A stretch of DNA of 64,000 bases from Hydrogenibacillus schlegelii (lineage in GTDB: Bacteria > Bacillota > Bacilli > Thermicanales > DSM-22653). Where the stretch lies: the NCBI RefSeq assembly GCF_001653195.1, contig NZ_JXBB01000034.1, forward strand, positions 84,129 to 148,128, given 5' to 3'. A program made the position numbers and the translations under genes. The notes under the pieces were generated by a model. It was not told the origin of the DNA and searched no databases. It was given only the letters and a program-made list of their open reading frames with translations. Shown here one piece after another: positions 1-9,134 of this stretch. Every line of letters starts with the position of its first letter. The stretch's first letter is position 1.

Positions 1-754
1 TCTCCCCGGCGAAAAACGAAGCGGCCGGGTCGTCGGCGTTCAGGACCGCCACGCCGCCGGCAAAGCCGAGGCCCTGGAAGAGCCGCGCCTTGGCTGCCCG
101 GTACGCCTCCATCGTCCCGTGATAGTCCAGGTGATCCTGCGTCAGATTGGTGAAGACCGCCTGGTCAAAGCGGAGGCCGGCCACCCGTCCTTGGTCGAGG
201 GCGTGAGAAGACACTTCCATCGCCACCGCCCGGACGCCGGTCGCCCGCATCGTCCGAAGCGTCTCAAAGAGCGCCACCGGATCGGGGGTCGTCGCCTGCG
301 CCGGCTCCCGCCGGTCGCCGTAGGCGACCTCTACCGTGCCGATGAGCCCCGTCGGCACCCCCGCCGCCTCGAGCACGTGCCGGATGAGGGCGGTGGTCGT
401 CGTCTTCCCGTTCGTTCCCGTCACGCCGATCAGGTGAAGCCCGTCGGCCGGCTGCCCGTAAAAGGCGGCGAGGATGAGCGGAAGCGCCCGCTTCGGCTCC
501 GCCACCTCCACCGCCGCCAAAAACGTTCCCGCCGCCGTCTCCCCGTAACCCCGGGCGACGACCGCCGCCCGGGCGCCGGCGGCGGCCGCCTCCGCCAGAA
601 AGGCGTGACCGTCCGTCCTCGTCCCCGGAAGCGCCACGAAGAGATCCCCCGGCCGGACGCGGCGGGAGTCGATCGCCACCCCGTCGACCGCCGTCTCGCC
701 GGCGCCGAAAAGCCGGGCCAAGGGAAGGGTTCGCACCAGTTCGACCAGCCGCAT
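1..754 (-). CDS. murE: UDP-N-acetylmuramoyl-tripeptide synthetase MurE, C-terminus cut by the window edge
   Basis: Mur ligase that adds the third amino acid (in Bacillales meso-diaminopimelate) to UDP-MurNAc-L-Ala-D-Glu in the cytoplasm. About 251 codons are visible. The N-terminal Mur domain carries DSRRVRPGDLF near residue 30. The ATP-binding loop GVTGTNGKTTTT lies near residue 110, followed by TTPDP and the central-domain MEVSSHALDQGRV and TNLTQDHLDYHGTM. The ATG at 754 is preceded by AAAGGACG. The gene sits downstream of spoVD on the same strand, the usual mraZ-rsmH-ftsL-pbpB-spoVD-murE order. The residues that choose between diaminopimelate and lysine are beyond the edge, so substrate choice is inferred from family and context. 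Confidence 0.95.
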   Translation of the reverse strand, partial: MRLVELVRTLPLARLFGAGETAVDGVAIDSRRVRPGDLFVALPGTRTDGHAFLAEAAAAGARAAVVARGYGETAAGTFLAAVEVAEPKRALPLILAAFYGQPADGLHLIGVTGTNGKTTTTALIRHVLEAAGVPTGLIGTVEVAYGDRREPAQATTPDPVALFETLRTMRATGVRAVAMEVSSHALDQGRVAGLRFDQAVFTNLTQDHLDYHGTMEAYRAAKARLFQGLGFAGGVAVLNADDPAASFFAGE

Positions 755-1096
755 GCCGTGCGCCGTCCTTTCCCGCCGCCCCATTCAGTCTGTCCGTTTC
801 GGCGGCTTCGTTTCCCTTTTCCACATGAACTTGTTTCATTCGCCAAGTCCATGCCCCAGGTTTCATGGGACTTGTCAGGTTCCGAATTCATGGGTGTGCC
901 TTTTCAAGTTCCGAAGGGGACGTCCCCGGACGGTCCGGCCTTCGGGCGGCTCGGCTTTCGGGCCAAGGCCGGACGGAGACGCCCTTCACCATACTCCTTT
1001 TTTACGCCCGACGCAAGAGCCGGCCGCCGCCGACGCGCGGCACGCCGCCGGGGAAGGCGCATTGCCGATTCGCCGCTCCCCTTCGGATGCGCCGTC
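755..1096. other. Intergenic region between spoVD and murE
   Basis: This 342-base gap between the spoVD stop and the murE start shows no credible gene on either strand. At 845-873 there is an imperfect hairpin whose arms are AAGTCCATG and CATGGGACTT. The gap is longer than usual inside a dcw operon, so murE may have its own promoter here, but I found no convincing -35/-10 pair. Confidence 0.5.
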
Positions 1097-3049
1097 CTAC
1101 CGCCGGCCGCCGTCCGGCCGGGGCCCCAGGTACAGGCGCACCTTCCCTCCCGGCGCGAGCTTCGTCCCCGGCGCCGGCGCCTGATCGATCACCACGTCGC
1201 CCGTCCCTTCGATTTCGAGAGAGAACGTATAGAAGCTTCGCCGCAGGGCGTCGACGCTCATGCCGATGAAGTTCGGCACCTCCACCGGCGGCATCTCCGG
1301 ATAGACGTATTTCGACTTCTTGAGCCCGCCGGAGCGGGGCGGAATGTCCAGGACGTGGAGCACATCCTCCAGCACCCGGCCGACGATCGGCGCCGCGACG
1401 ACGCCGCCGAACTGAATGCCCTCCGGATGGTCGACGGCCACGTAGGCGACGACCGCCGGATCGTCCGCCGGCGCGAAGCCGATGAACGAGACGATGTACT
1501 CGCCGGCGAGATACCGGCCGTCGGGGCCGACCTTCTGCGCCGTCCCGGTTTTCCCGCCGACCCGGTAGCCGTCGACGTAAGCGCGGCTGCCGGTGCCGTT
1601 GGCGACGACCGACTCGAGCGCCCGCCGCACCTCCCGGCTCGTCGCCTCGGAGACGACCGTCCGCTTGGCCTGCGGCGCAAACGTCCGGACGACCGCGCCG
1701 GTCTTCGCATCGACGATCTTCTTGGCGAGATGCGGCGTGTAAAGCGTCCCCCCGTTGATCGCCGCCGAGACGGCCATCGCCTGCTGGATCGGCGTCACCG
1801 ACACCCCCTGGCCGAACGCCGTCGTCGCCAGCTCCACCGGACCCATCCGCGCCTCGGAAAAAAGAAGTCCGGTGGCCTCGCCGGGGAGATCGATCCCCGT
1901 CTTGGCGCCGAACCCAAACGCCCGGACGTAACGCATGAGCGTCTCCTTGCCGAGCCGGAGGCCGAGTTCGACGAAGCCGGGGTTGCAGGAATTTTCCACC
2001 ACCTGCAAAAACGTCTGATCGCCGTGGCCGCCGGGCTTCCAGCAGCGGATCCTCGCCCCGGCGACGACGATGGAACCGGGATCGAAAAAGTGCTCCCGAT
2101 CGAGGTCGACCTTTTTCTCTTCCAGCGCCGCCGCCAGGGTGATGATCTTAAACGTCGACCCCGGCTCGTACATCCGCCAGATCGGCTGGTTGCGGTTGTA
2201 CACCTCCGGCGGGTAGGCGCGGTAGTCGGCCGGGTCGAACGTCGGGTAAGACGCCATCGCCAGCACGTCGCCCGTCTTCGGATCGACGACGAGGCCGATG
2301 ATGCTCTTCGGCCGGTACGTCTGCCAGGCGTCCGCCATCTCCCGCTCGAGAATCTCTTGAATGCGCACGTCGAGCGTCGTCACGAGGTCGTGGCCGTCTT
2401 CCGGCGGCACATATCGCGTCGGCTGCCCCGGCATCCGACGGCCCCGGGCATCGGCGTAAAAGGCGATCGCGCCCCGCCGGCCGGCGAGGACGGCGTCGTA
2501 CTCGCGTTCGAGGCCCAAAAGCCCCTGGTTGTCGGCGCCGACGAACCCGAGGACGTGCGCCGCCAGGGTCCCGTACGGATACACCCGACGGTAGTCTTCG
2601 GCGACGTAGATCCCCGGAAGGCCGAGGCGCTCGACTTGCGCGGCCCGGTCGAGGGAAAGCCGCCGTCCTTCCGGCGCCAGGCGGACGAGAAGCTGCCGGC
2701 GGGCAAGAAGCTCCCGAAGGCGGGATTCCGCCATGCCGAGGACCGGCGCCAGCGCCCGGGCCGTCCCCTCCGGATCGGTGATCTGGGCCGGGACGGCGAG
2801 GACGCTCGGAGCGCTTTCGTTGTCCACGAGGACGACGCCGTTTCGGTCCAGGATCCGCCCCCGCTTCGCCTCAAACGGCACCTCCCGCGTCCAGAGGGCC
2901 TCGGCCCGGGCGAGGAGCGCATCGCCCTGGACGAGCATGAGATACGCCAGGCGGACGGCGATGAGAAAGAGCCCGGCCCCGACAAGGAGGCCGAAGAACG
3001 CGATCCGCCTCCGGACGGTCCGGTTCGTCGCCATCGCCCCCTTTCGCAT
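1097..3049 (-). CDS. spoVD: Stage V sporulation protein D, class B penicillin-binding protein
   Basis: D,D-transpeptidase for spore cortex peptidoglycan, about 650 aa. A short basic N-terminus precedes one membrane segment (IAFFGLLVGAGLFLIAVRL). Next come the PBP dimer domain (KRGRILDRNG) and the transpeptidase domain with EPGSTFK (SxxK serine), ENSCN (SxN) and GKTGTAQK (KTG). One PASTA domain ends the protein (VPNFIGMSVDALR through GGKVRLYLG). The single PASTA domain and position directly before murE match SpoVD. The start at 3049 (MRKGAMATN) follows a GGGGAGGGG run that sits very close; ATG 3034 is an alternative. FtsI would be the other name for this family, but the upstream paralogue fits that role better. 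Confidence 0.9.
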   Translation of the reverse strand: MRKGAMATNRTVRRRIAFFGLLVGAGLFLIAVRLAYLMLVQGDALLARAEALWTREVPFEAKRGRILDRNGVVLVDNESAPSVLAVPAQITDPEGTARALAPVLGMAESRLRELLARRQLLVRLAPEGRRLSLDRAAQVERLGLPGIYVAEDYRRVYPYGTLAAHVLGFVGADNQGLLGLEREYDAVLAGRRGAIAFYADARGRRMPGQPTRYVPPEDGHDLVTTLDVRIQEILEREMADAWQTYRPKSIIGLVVDPKTGDVLAMASYPTFDPADYRAYPPEVYNRNQPIWRMYEPGSTFKIITLAAALEEKKVDLDREHFFDPGSIVVAGARIRCWKPGGHGDQTFLQVVENSCNPGFVELGLRLGKETLMRYVRAFGFGAKTGIDLPGEATGLLFSEARMGPVELATTAFGQGVSVTPIQQAMAVSAAINGGTLYTPHLAKKIVDAKTGAVVRTFAPQAKRTVVSEATSREVRRALESVVANGTGSRAYVDGYRVGGKTGTAQKVGPDGRYLAGEYIVSFIGFAPADDPAVVAYVAVDHPEGIQFGGVVAAPIVGRVLEDVLHVLDIPPRSGGLKKSKYVYPEMPPVEVPNFIGMSVDALRRSFYTFSLEIEGTGDVVIDQAPAPGTKLAPGGKVRLYLGPRPDGGRR

Positions 3050-3260
3050 CCCCTCCCCACCGTATGTCCGGGGAAAGAGGACTAGAACGGGGGCGTTCCC
3101 GCGGACGGGCCCCCTCGAAGCCCCTCGCAAGGTGGCCGCTCTTCGGCCGACCTCCGGAACGGGCTCACCCCTCCGCCGCGGCGGCGCGCCGCACGACCGA
3201 CCCGATCGGAACGCCCGGCCGCCCGACGGACGGACCTTGGGCCGCCCGGCGTCCGGACGC

Positions 3261-5495
3261 TCAGCCGCCCGATCCGGACGGCGCTTCGGATGCCCCAGGC
3301 GGCGGCGCCGGCGGCTCGAAGCGGACCCGGACCGCCGTCCCGGCCGCCACCCGGCTTCCCGGCGCCGGATCCTGGGCGACGGCATATCCCGTTCCGTCAA
3401 AATCGGCCTCAAGCCCCGCCGCTTGAAGGAGCGCCGCCGCCTCCTTTTTCGAACGGCCCCGGACGTCCGGCACGGACACCGTCCAAGGGGCGTCGCCGTT
3501 CGCCTCCTCCGCCGGCGTCGCGCTCCTCTCAACTTCGCCGGCGGAAGGCACTCCCCGATCCGCCGCCGGCGGAACGCCCTGCTCCGCGGCAGGCGGAGCG
3601 CCGCCGGCGGCCGCCCCATCCGCCGGAACGACCTTTTCCGCCGCCCGCTTTTCACCGGCCGGAGGCGCGTCGCGGAGTCGATCCGGCGCCGGAGCATCCC
3701 CGTTTTCCGCGGCGCTCCCGCCGCCGGCGCTCCGGCGCCCGCCCCCTTCGGGCGGGATGTCCAGGTAGGCGAGCGTCTGGCTCATGATCGCCTTAAAGAT
3801 CGGCGCCACCACTTCGCCGCTCGAGGTCGCCGGAAGCTCCGGCTCGTCGACGACGACGTAGACGAGCACCGCCGGGTCGTCGAGGGGGGCAAAGCCGATG
3901 AACGAATAAATATACGCCCCGTCCCGATACGTTCCGTCCGGGCCGAGCTTTTGCGCCGTCCCGGTTTTGCCCCCGATCCGGTAGCCGGGGATGGCAAACG
4001 CCCGGCCCGTGCCCACCGGCGACTCGACGACCGCGGCCATCGCCTCCCGCACGCGGGCCGACGCTTCCGGCGAAATCACCCGGCGCACCGCCGTCGGCTC
4101 CCGCGCTTCATAGACGATGCCCTCGTCCCGCCGTTCGATCGACCGGACGACGTACGGCCGCATGAGCGTCCCGCCGTTGATGGCGGCGCTCACCGCCGCC
4201 ACCATCTGGATCGGGGTTACGGCGATCCGCTGGCCGAACGTCGTCGAGGCCACGTCCCGGGGCGGGACGAGACGAAGGTCCGGAACCCTTCCCGCCGCCT
4301 CTCCCGGCAGGTCGATGCCCGTCCGGGCCCCGAAGCCGAACGCTTCGTAGTAGCGGGCAAGCCGCTCCCGGCCGAGGCGCTCGTAGCCGAGAATCGTCAT
4401 GCCGACGTTGCTCGAGCGGACGAAGGCGTCCCGAAACGAGATCGTCCCCCAGCCCCGGACGTCGTTCCAGTCCCGGATCGGCGGCCGGATCTCCTTCGAC
4501 CGATAGACGCCGGCCTGGTAGGTCTCGTCCGGGTTGTAGACGCCCTCGTTGATCGCCGCCGCCAGCGTGATCGTCTTGAACGTCGATCCCGGCTCGAATT
4601 CAAATGCCACCGGCAGATTCAGATAGTTCGTGATCCGGGTGTAGTCGTTGGGGTCGAAGTGGGGGCGGGAAGCGAGGGCGTAAACCTCCAGCGTCTTCGG
4701 GTTGGCGACGACGGCAAGGAGATGCTTTGCCCGAACCTGTTTCTCCGCCGCCTCGAGGGCATCCTCGACAAACGTCTGAATCGTCTGGTCGATGGTGAGC
4801 ACGACGTCCTTCCCGTCGACGGGCGGCACATAATCCTGAACGCCGCCGGGAAGGAACCGGCGATTGCCGTCGACGAGGAGCTTGAGCGTCCCGTCTCGTC
4901 CGGCGAGGACGTCGTCCAGCGCCGCCTCCAGGCCCATCCGGGCCTCGCCTTCCTTATCGACGTACCCGAGCGTATGGGCCAGAAAGGCGCCGAACGGGTA
5001 GTACCGCCGCCGGTCCTCGACGAAGACGATGCCGGGAAGATGGAGCGCCTCGATCGCCGCCTTCGTCTCCGGCGAAATTTTCCAGCCGCCCGGCCGGAAC
5101 TCCACCTGATACCGCCCCGGCTGCCGGAGAAGCGCCTCGAGGCGCGCGGCGGGCATGCCGAGGTGGGGGGCCAGCGCCGCCGCCGTCTGCGCGGGATCGA
5201 CGACGTGATCCGGCGCCCGGGGGCTCACCACGGCGATGACGTCGTACGCCGGCCCGTCGACGGCGAGCGGCGTCCCGTTCCGGTCGTAGATCGTCCCCCG
5301 CTTCGCGGGGAGGGTCTCCTTCGCCTGCCACTGGACCGCGGCCCGAGCGACGAGCGGCTCGGCGGAGAGCACCTGCAGGTAAAAGAGTCGGCCGAGGACG
5401 GCGAGGAACAAAAGGACGATCCCGCCGGCGAGGAGAAGCCCGCGCCGGACGATGCCGGCGCCGGGCGCGCCCCGCGTCCGATCGGCAGGACGCAT
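3261..5495 (-). CDS. pbpB: Penicillin-binding protein 2B-like division transpeptidase
   Basis: Class B PBP for septal peptidoglycan synthesis, about 744 aa. It has one N-terminal membrane segment (GLLLAGGIVLLFLAVLGRLFYL), a dimer domain with AKRGTIYDRNG, and a transpeptidase domain with EPGSTFK, SSNVG and GKTGTAQK. A long Ala/Pro/Gly-rich linker of about 80 residues, probably flexible, then leads to one PASTA domain near the C-terminus (VSVPDVRGRSKKEA). B. subtilis PbpB usually has two PASTA domains, so this one is reduced. The start ATG at 5495 overlaps the ftsL stop (TGATG), implying translational coupling; a GTG at 5498 is also possible. Sitting between ftsL and spoVD identifies it as PbpB/FtsI. 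Confidence 0.9.
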   Translation of the reverse strand: MRPADRTRGAPGAGIVRRGLLLAGGIVLLFLAVLGRLFYLQVLSAEPLVARAAVQWQAKETLPAKRGTIYDRNGTPLAVDGPAYDVIAVVSPRAPDHVVDPAQTAAALAPHLGMPAARLEALLRQPGRYQVEFRPGGWKISPETKAAIEALHLPGIVFVEDRRRYYPFGAFLAHTLGYVDKEGEARMGLEAALDDVLAGRDGTLKLLVDGNRRFLPGGVQDYVPPVDGKDVVLTIDQTIQTFVEDALEAAEKQVRAKHLLAVVANPKTLEVYALASRPHFDPNDYTRITNYLNLPVAFEFEPGSTFKTITLAAAINEGVYNPDETYQAGVYRSKEIRPPIRDWNDVRGWGTISFRDAFVRSSNVGMTILGYERLGRERLARYYEAFGFGARTGIDLPGEAAGRVPDLRLVPPRDVASTTFGQRIAVTPIQMVAAVSAAINGGTLMRPYVVRSIERRDEGIVYEAREPTAVRRVISPEASARVREAMAAVVESPVGTGRAFAIPGYRIGGKTGTAQKLGPDGTYRDGAYIYSFIGFAPLDDPAVLVYVVVDEPELPATSSGEVVAPIFKAIMSQTLAYLDIPPEGGGRRSAGGGSAAENGDAPAPDRLRDAPPAGEKRAAEKVVPADGAAAGGAPPAAEQGVPPAADRGVPSAGEVERSATPAEEANGDAPWTVSVPDVRGRSKKEAAALLQAAGLEADFDGTGYAVAQDPAPGSRVAAGTAVRVRFEPPAPPPGASEAPSGSGG

Positions 5496-6094
5496 CACGG
5501 CATCCCGCTTTCGCCGGCCGATGTCCCGCCGCCGGCCGCCGCCTTTTTCTCCGCCGAACCCGCTTCATTGCCGGTTCCCGCCTCAGGCGCCGGCGCGCGG
5601 GAGGAGGAACCCGCGGCATCGGCCGCCCGGGGCAGCGCCGCGATTACCGCCACGCTTTCGGGGCGGGGCTTAAGCCCCATGTCCCGGGCCACGGCGAGGA
5701 TCCGTTCCGGCCGTTTGAGCTCGGCCACTTCCAGCGTGAGCGCGGCGTTTTCCCGCTCCAGACGCTCGATCTCGGCCGTCGTCCGGACGAGCCGGTCGTT
5801 CAGCACCACCGCCTGAGCCATTCGGCCGAGAACGGCCAGATAGACGACGGCGAGGACCAAGACGTAACCGAAGTAGAGAAGTTTTTCCCCGGCCTCCAGG
5901 CCGGCCTTCCGGGCCGCGGCCGTCCGAGCGGCCGCCGCCGTCCGGGCCGCCGCCGACGAAGCCGGATTCGGCGAAGCGATCGCCCTCGGACGGGCCGCCG
6001 CCCCCGTCCGGGCCGTCACCAGGCCGGCCGGACCGGCGGAAAACACCGGCTCTTCCTGAAGGAGCGCATTTCCCGTCACCCGTGTGCGCGCCAT
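5495..6094 (-). CDS. ftsL: Cell division protein FtsL-like
   Basis: Small bitopic division protein of 199 aa. An Ala/Arg-rich cytoplasmic region of about 75 residues is followed by a single membrane helix (LLYFGYVLVLAVVYLAVLG). A coiled-coil stretch follows (RTTAEIERLERENAALTLEVAEL) and then an Ala/Gly-rich tail. Sequence conservation in FtsL is low; topology plus position between rsmH and pbpB carry the assignment. It is known to work with DivIC/FtsB and the division PBP. The 3' end overlaps the pbpB start. Confidence 0.85.
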   Translation of the reverse strand: MARTRVTGNALLQEEPVFSAGPAGLVTARTGAAARPRAIASPNPASSAAARTAAAARTAAARKAGLEAGEKLLYFGYVLVLAVVYLAVLGRMAQAVVLNDRLVRTTAEIERLERENAALTLEVAELKRPERILAVARDMGLKPRPESVAVIAALPRAADAAGSSSRAPAPEAGTGNEAGSAEKKAAAGGGTSAGESGMP

Positions 6095-6125
6095 GTTCGT
6101 TGCCCCCCGTCTTTCTGTCCTCTCC

Positions 6126-7049
6126 TCAGAGCCGTTCCGCCACCCGGAGCCGCGCCGATCGGGCGCGGGGGTTTGCGGCGACCTCCGCCGCTCCCGGGAC
6201 GATCGGCCGCCGGGTGACGAGGCGAAGCATCGGCGTCTCGCCGCACGGAAGCTCCGGCGGAAGCCCGCGGGCGCCGCACGGATCGGCGCCCGCGCGAAAC
6301 GTTTCCTTCACGAGGCGATCTTCCAAGGAGTGAAAGCTGATGACGGCGATCCGCCCGCCCGGCCGAAGCCGGTCGATCGCCTGCCGGAGCGCCCGGCGAA
6401 GCGCCTCCAGTTCGTCGTTGACGGCGATGCGGAGGGCCTGAAACGTCCGGCGGGCGGGATGGGGCCCCGTCCGGCGGGCGGGGGCGGGAATCGCCGCCTT
6501 GACGATTTCGGCGAGCTCCGTCGTCGTTCGGATCGGCGCCTTGGCCCGAGCCCGGACGATCGCCCGGGCGATCTGGCGGAAAAAGCGCTCCTCGCCGTAG
6601 TCCCGGAGAATCCTCTGCAGGGTTGCCTCATCGGCCCCGTTCACGATCGCGTAAGCCGTCAGGGGCTGCTCCGGATCCATCCGCATGTCGAGGGGCGCCT
6701 CGACCTGGTAGCCGAACCCCCGGGCGGGGTCGTCGAGCTGCGGCGACGAGACGCCGAGGTCGAAGACGATCCCGTCGATCGCCGGCGCCCCCAACCCCTC
6801 CAGCACCCGCCCCAGGTCGACAAAATTCGCCTTCACGAGGCGAAGCGTTCCCGCCCGGAGGGCCTCCGGAAAGCGCGCCTCGCCGGCCCGGATCGCCGCC
6901 GGGTCCCGATCGAGGGCGATCAGCCGACCGCTCGTGAGCCGGGCCAGAATCGCCCCGCTGTGGCCGCCGCGGCCGAACGTCGCATCGACGTACCACCCGT
7001 CCGGCCGGATCCGGAGCGCCTCGATCGTCTCCTGAAGGAGCACCGGCAC
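6126..7049 (-). CDS. rsmH: 16S rRNA (cytosine1402-N4)-methyltransferase RsmH
   Basis: SAM-dependent methyltransferase acting on 16S rRNA C1402. At 307 aa the length is normal for the family. Motifs are VDATFGRGGHS (SAM-binding loop), IALDRDP, GIVFDLGVSSPQLDDPARGF, MRMDP, and the C-terminal RIAVISFHSLEDRLVK. The GTG at 7049 follows GGAGG with about 8 bases spacing. This start drops the histidine that normally precedes V-x-L-L in the family (here HVPVLLQE). An in-frame CTG at 7169, preceded by AAAGGAGGGG, would add 40 residues and restore it. Second gene of the dcw cluster, between mraZ and ftsL. Confidence 0.95.
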   Translation of the reverse strand: MPVLLQETIEALRIRPDGWYVDATFGRGGHSGAILARLTSGRLIALDRDPAAIRAGEARFPEALRAGTLRLVKANFVDLGRVLEGLGAPAIDGIVFDLGVSSPQLDDPARGFGYQVEAPLDMRMDPEQPLTAYAIVNGADEATLQRILRDYGEERFFRQIARAIVRARAKAPIRTTTELAEIVKAAIPAPARRTGPHPARRTFQALRIAVNDELEALRRALRQAIDRLRPGGRIAVISFHSLEDRLVKETFRAGADPCGARGLPPELPCGETPMLRLVTRRPIVPGAAEVAANPRARSARLRVAERL

Positions 7050-7227
7050 GTGGTCGCCCTCCGGCCGATCGGGAGGATGGCCGGCATTCCCATTCCGCCC
7101 GCTCCCCGTCTTCTTCGCACCGCCGTCGCCGGCCGCATTCCCGTTCGAAGTCCAGCTCTGCCGAACCAGGCCTGCCCCTCCTTTCCCGAGCGGACCGCCT
7201 CCGCCCGTTCGGGCCCGCGACGAACCG

Positions 7228-7659
7228 TCACCCCTCGAAGTCCAGAAGCCGCTCCGCCGTCTCCGCCACCAGGGCGCTCTGTTCGGCGGCGTAGCGGTCC
7301 CAGCGCCCTTCTTCCCAGATCTCCACCCGGTTCATCACCCCGAGGATGACGCAATTTTTCTCAATGCCGGCGTACTCCAGAAGCGGTTTCGGGATCGTGA
7401 TCCGCCCCTGCCGGTCCGGCGAAAGTTCCACCGCACCGGAAAAGAAAAAGCGGGTGAACGCCCGGGCGTCGGCCCGGGTAAACGGGAGCGCCCGGAGCTT
7501 TTGCGCGATCTTCTCCCACTCTTCCAGAGGATAGACAAAAAGCGCCTGCTCCAAGCCGCGGGTGAGGACGAAGCGCTCGCCGAGGCCCTCCCGGAGCCGG
7601 GCCGGCAGCGTAAGCCGCCCCTTCTCGTCGAGGGCGTGCCGGTACTCGCCGAGAAACAC
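7228..7659 (-). CDS. mraZ: Transcriptional regulator MraZ
   Basis: DNA-binding regulator of the division/cell-wall cluster, 143 aa. It has the two SpoVT/AbrB-like half repeats typical of MraZ: DEKGRLTLPARLRE near residue 9 and DRQGRITIPKPLLEYA near residue 88. GTG 7659 is chosen because the product then begins MFLGEYRHALDEKGR, as in known MraZ proteins, and GGGGGGAC lies just upstream. First gene of the cluster. It probably represses its own operon through the direct repeats directly upstream. Confidence 0.95.
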   Translation of the reverse strand: MFLGEYRHALDEKGRLTLPARLREGLGERFVLTRGLEQALFVYPLEEWEKIAQKLRALPFTRADARAFTRFFFSGAVELSPDRQGRITIPKPLLEYAGIEKNCVILGVMNRVEIWEEGRWDRYAAEQSALVAETAERLLDFEG

Positions 7660-7667
7660 GTCCGTCC

Positions 7668-7702
7668 CCCCGCTTTTCCCCACTTTCCACCACTTTGCTC
7701 CA
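7668..7702 (-). promoter_or_regulatory. MraZ operator: TGGNG direct repeats at 10-bp period
   Basis: Immediately before mraZ on the minus strand are TGGAG (7698-7702), TGGTG (7688-7692) and TGGGG (7678-7682), followed by CGGGG (7668-7672). Each is exactly 10 bases from the next. This matches the known MraZ box architecture (TGGGN repeats separated by 5 bases), so autoregulation of the cluster is expected. Confidence 0.8.
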
Positions 7703-7722
7703 CCTGTTCCCTTCGACAAGGC

Positions 7723-7753
7723 CAAAAAAAATCCTGCCCGGCGGGCAGGATTC
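7723..7753 (-). terminator. Rho-independent terminator after ahcY
   Basis: Read on the minus strand, AATCCTGCCC and GGGCAGGATT form a perfect 10-bp stem with a 3-base loop, followed by a run of eight T. It lies just after the ahcY stop and separates it from the mraZ control region. Confidence 0.9.
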
Positions 7754-7775
7754 GTCCGTAAAAGTTATGCACCAT

Positions 7776-9032
7776 TCACGCCCAGCGGGCGGCGTACGCC
7801 TCCTGTTCCGGCGTCGGCCGATCGATGGCGATTCCCAGCGTCCGGAGCTTCATCTCCGCCACCGTTCGGTCGATCGCCTCCGGAACCGGGTGCAAAGCCG
7901 GCGGAAGGGGCCGGCCGGCGCGGTGTTCCCGGGCGAGCCATTCGAGGGAGAGCGCCTGCAGGGCAAACGTCATGTCCATGATCTCCGCCGGGTGACCGTC
8001 GGCGCCGGCGAGGTTGACGAGGCGTCCCTCCGCGAGGACGTACAGCGTCCGGCCGTCCGGCTGCCGGTAGGCGGTGACGTTCGGCCGGACGGCATCCACC
8101 TCGACGCTCATCCGCCGAAGGGCTTCAAGGTCGATCTCGACGTCGAAGTGGCCGGCGTTGGCGAGGATGGCGCCGTCTTTCATCCGGAGAAAGTGCGCCG
8201 CTCCGATCGCGTGGTAGCCGCCGGTGACGGTGACGAAGAGATCCCCGACCGCCGCCGCCTCCGCCATCGGCATCACCCGGTACCCTTCCATGTGCGCCTC
8301 GATGGCCTTCACCGGGTCGATCTCCGTCACGACGACGTTCGCCCCCATTCCCCGGGCCCGAAGGGCGACGCCCTTGCCGCACCATCCGTAACCGACGACG
8401 ACGAACGTCTTCCCGGCCAGGGTGAGGTTGGTCGTCCGAAGGATCCCGTCGATGACCGACTGGCCCGTGCCGTAACGGTTGTCGAAAAGATGCTTCATTC
8501 GGGCGTCATTCACCGCGACCATCGGGAAGGCGAGGCGCCCCTCCCGGGCGAGCGCCCGGAGGCGGGTCATCCCCGTCGTCGTCTCTTCGGCGCCGCCTTT
8601 GACGCCGCCGGCGAGGTCCGACCGCTCGGCATGGAGAAGCTTGACGAGGTCGCCGCCGTCGTCGATGAGAAGCGTCGGCCGCGACGCCTCGAGGTTGTCC
8701 AGGAGGAGCGCCCGGTATTCGTCTTCCGACACCCCCCGCCGGGCAAAGACCCGCACCCCGGCCCGGGCGAGGGCGTGGGCGACGTCGTCCTGGGTCGAGA
8801 GCGGGTTCGAGCCGGAGATCGTCACGTCGGCGCCGCCGGCCTGAAGCACGAGGGCGAGGACCGCCGTCTTCGCCTCGAGGTGGAGCGCGATCGACACCCG
8901 CTCTCCGGCGAGCGGCTTCTCCCGCTCAAACCGCTCGGCGATCGCCCCGAGGACCGGCATGTGCCGGCGAGCCCACTCGATCTTTTTGCGTCCGGCGTCG
9001 GCATCCGCCGCCCGGTTGAACCGTCCGTCCAA
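7776..9032 (-). CDS. ahcY: Adenosylhomocysteinase (short form)
   Basis: NAD-dependent enzyme that reversibly hydrolyses S-adenosylhomocysteine to adenosine and homocysteine. About 418 aa, the short form seen in many thermophiles, without the roughly 40-residue insertion of the mesophilic enzyme. Motifs include EAKTAVLALVL, NPLSTQDDVA, DNRYGTGQSVIDGI and the Rossmann motif VVVGYGWCGKGVA. The TTG at 9032 is chosen because AAAGGGGTG lies 5 bases upstream and the product then begins MDGRFNRAADADAGRKKIEWARRHMPVL. It lies where bshC and panE sit in Bacillus. A strong terminator follows. Confidence 0.92.
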   Translation of the reverse strand: MDGRFNRAADADAGRKKIEWARRHMPVLGAIAERFEREKPLAGERVSIALHLEAKTAVLALVLQAGGADVTISGSNPLSTQDDVAHALARAGVRVFARRGVSEDEYRALLLDNLEASRPTLLIDDGGDLVKLLHAERSDLAGGVKGGAEETTTGMTRLRALAREGRLAFPMVAVNDARMKHLFDNRYGTGQSVIDGILRTTNLTLAGKTFVVVGYGWCGKGVALRARGMGANVVVTEIDPVKAIEAHMEGYRVMPMAEAAAVGDLFVTVTGGYHAIGAAHFLRMKDGAILANAGHFDVEIDLEALRRMSVEVDAVRPNVTAYRQPDGRTLYVLAEGRLVNLAGADGHPAEIMDMTFALQALSLEWLAREHRAGRPLPPALHPVPEAIDRTVAEMKLRTLGIAIDRPTPEQEAYAARWA

Positions 9033-9134
9033 CGCGCCACCCCTTTCCGCGCTCGATCCGCGCCGCCGGACCCGACCGGCGAAAGGTTCGGCCAAAAGGC
9101 CGCGTCGGCCGCGGCCCAAGCCGAGGCCCGCGAC

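Noticed and set aside
119..3085. A 988-codon open frame on the plus strand opposite murE and spoVD
   Set aside because: Arg/Pro-rich translation without domains; an antisense shadow caused by high GC third positions. The minus strand carries clear MurE and SpoVD motifs.
1097..3697. 866-codon version of SpoVD starting at 3697
   Set aside because: The extra N-terminus is Arg-rich noise overlapping the pbpB C-terminal coding region; the real membrane anchor begins just after 3049.
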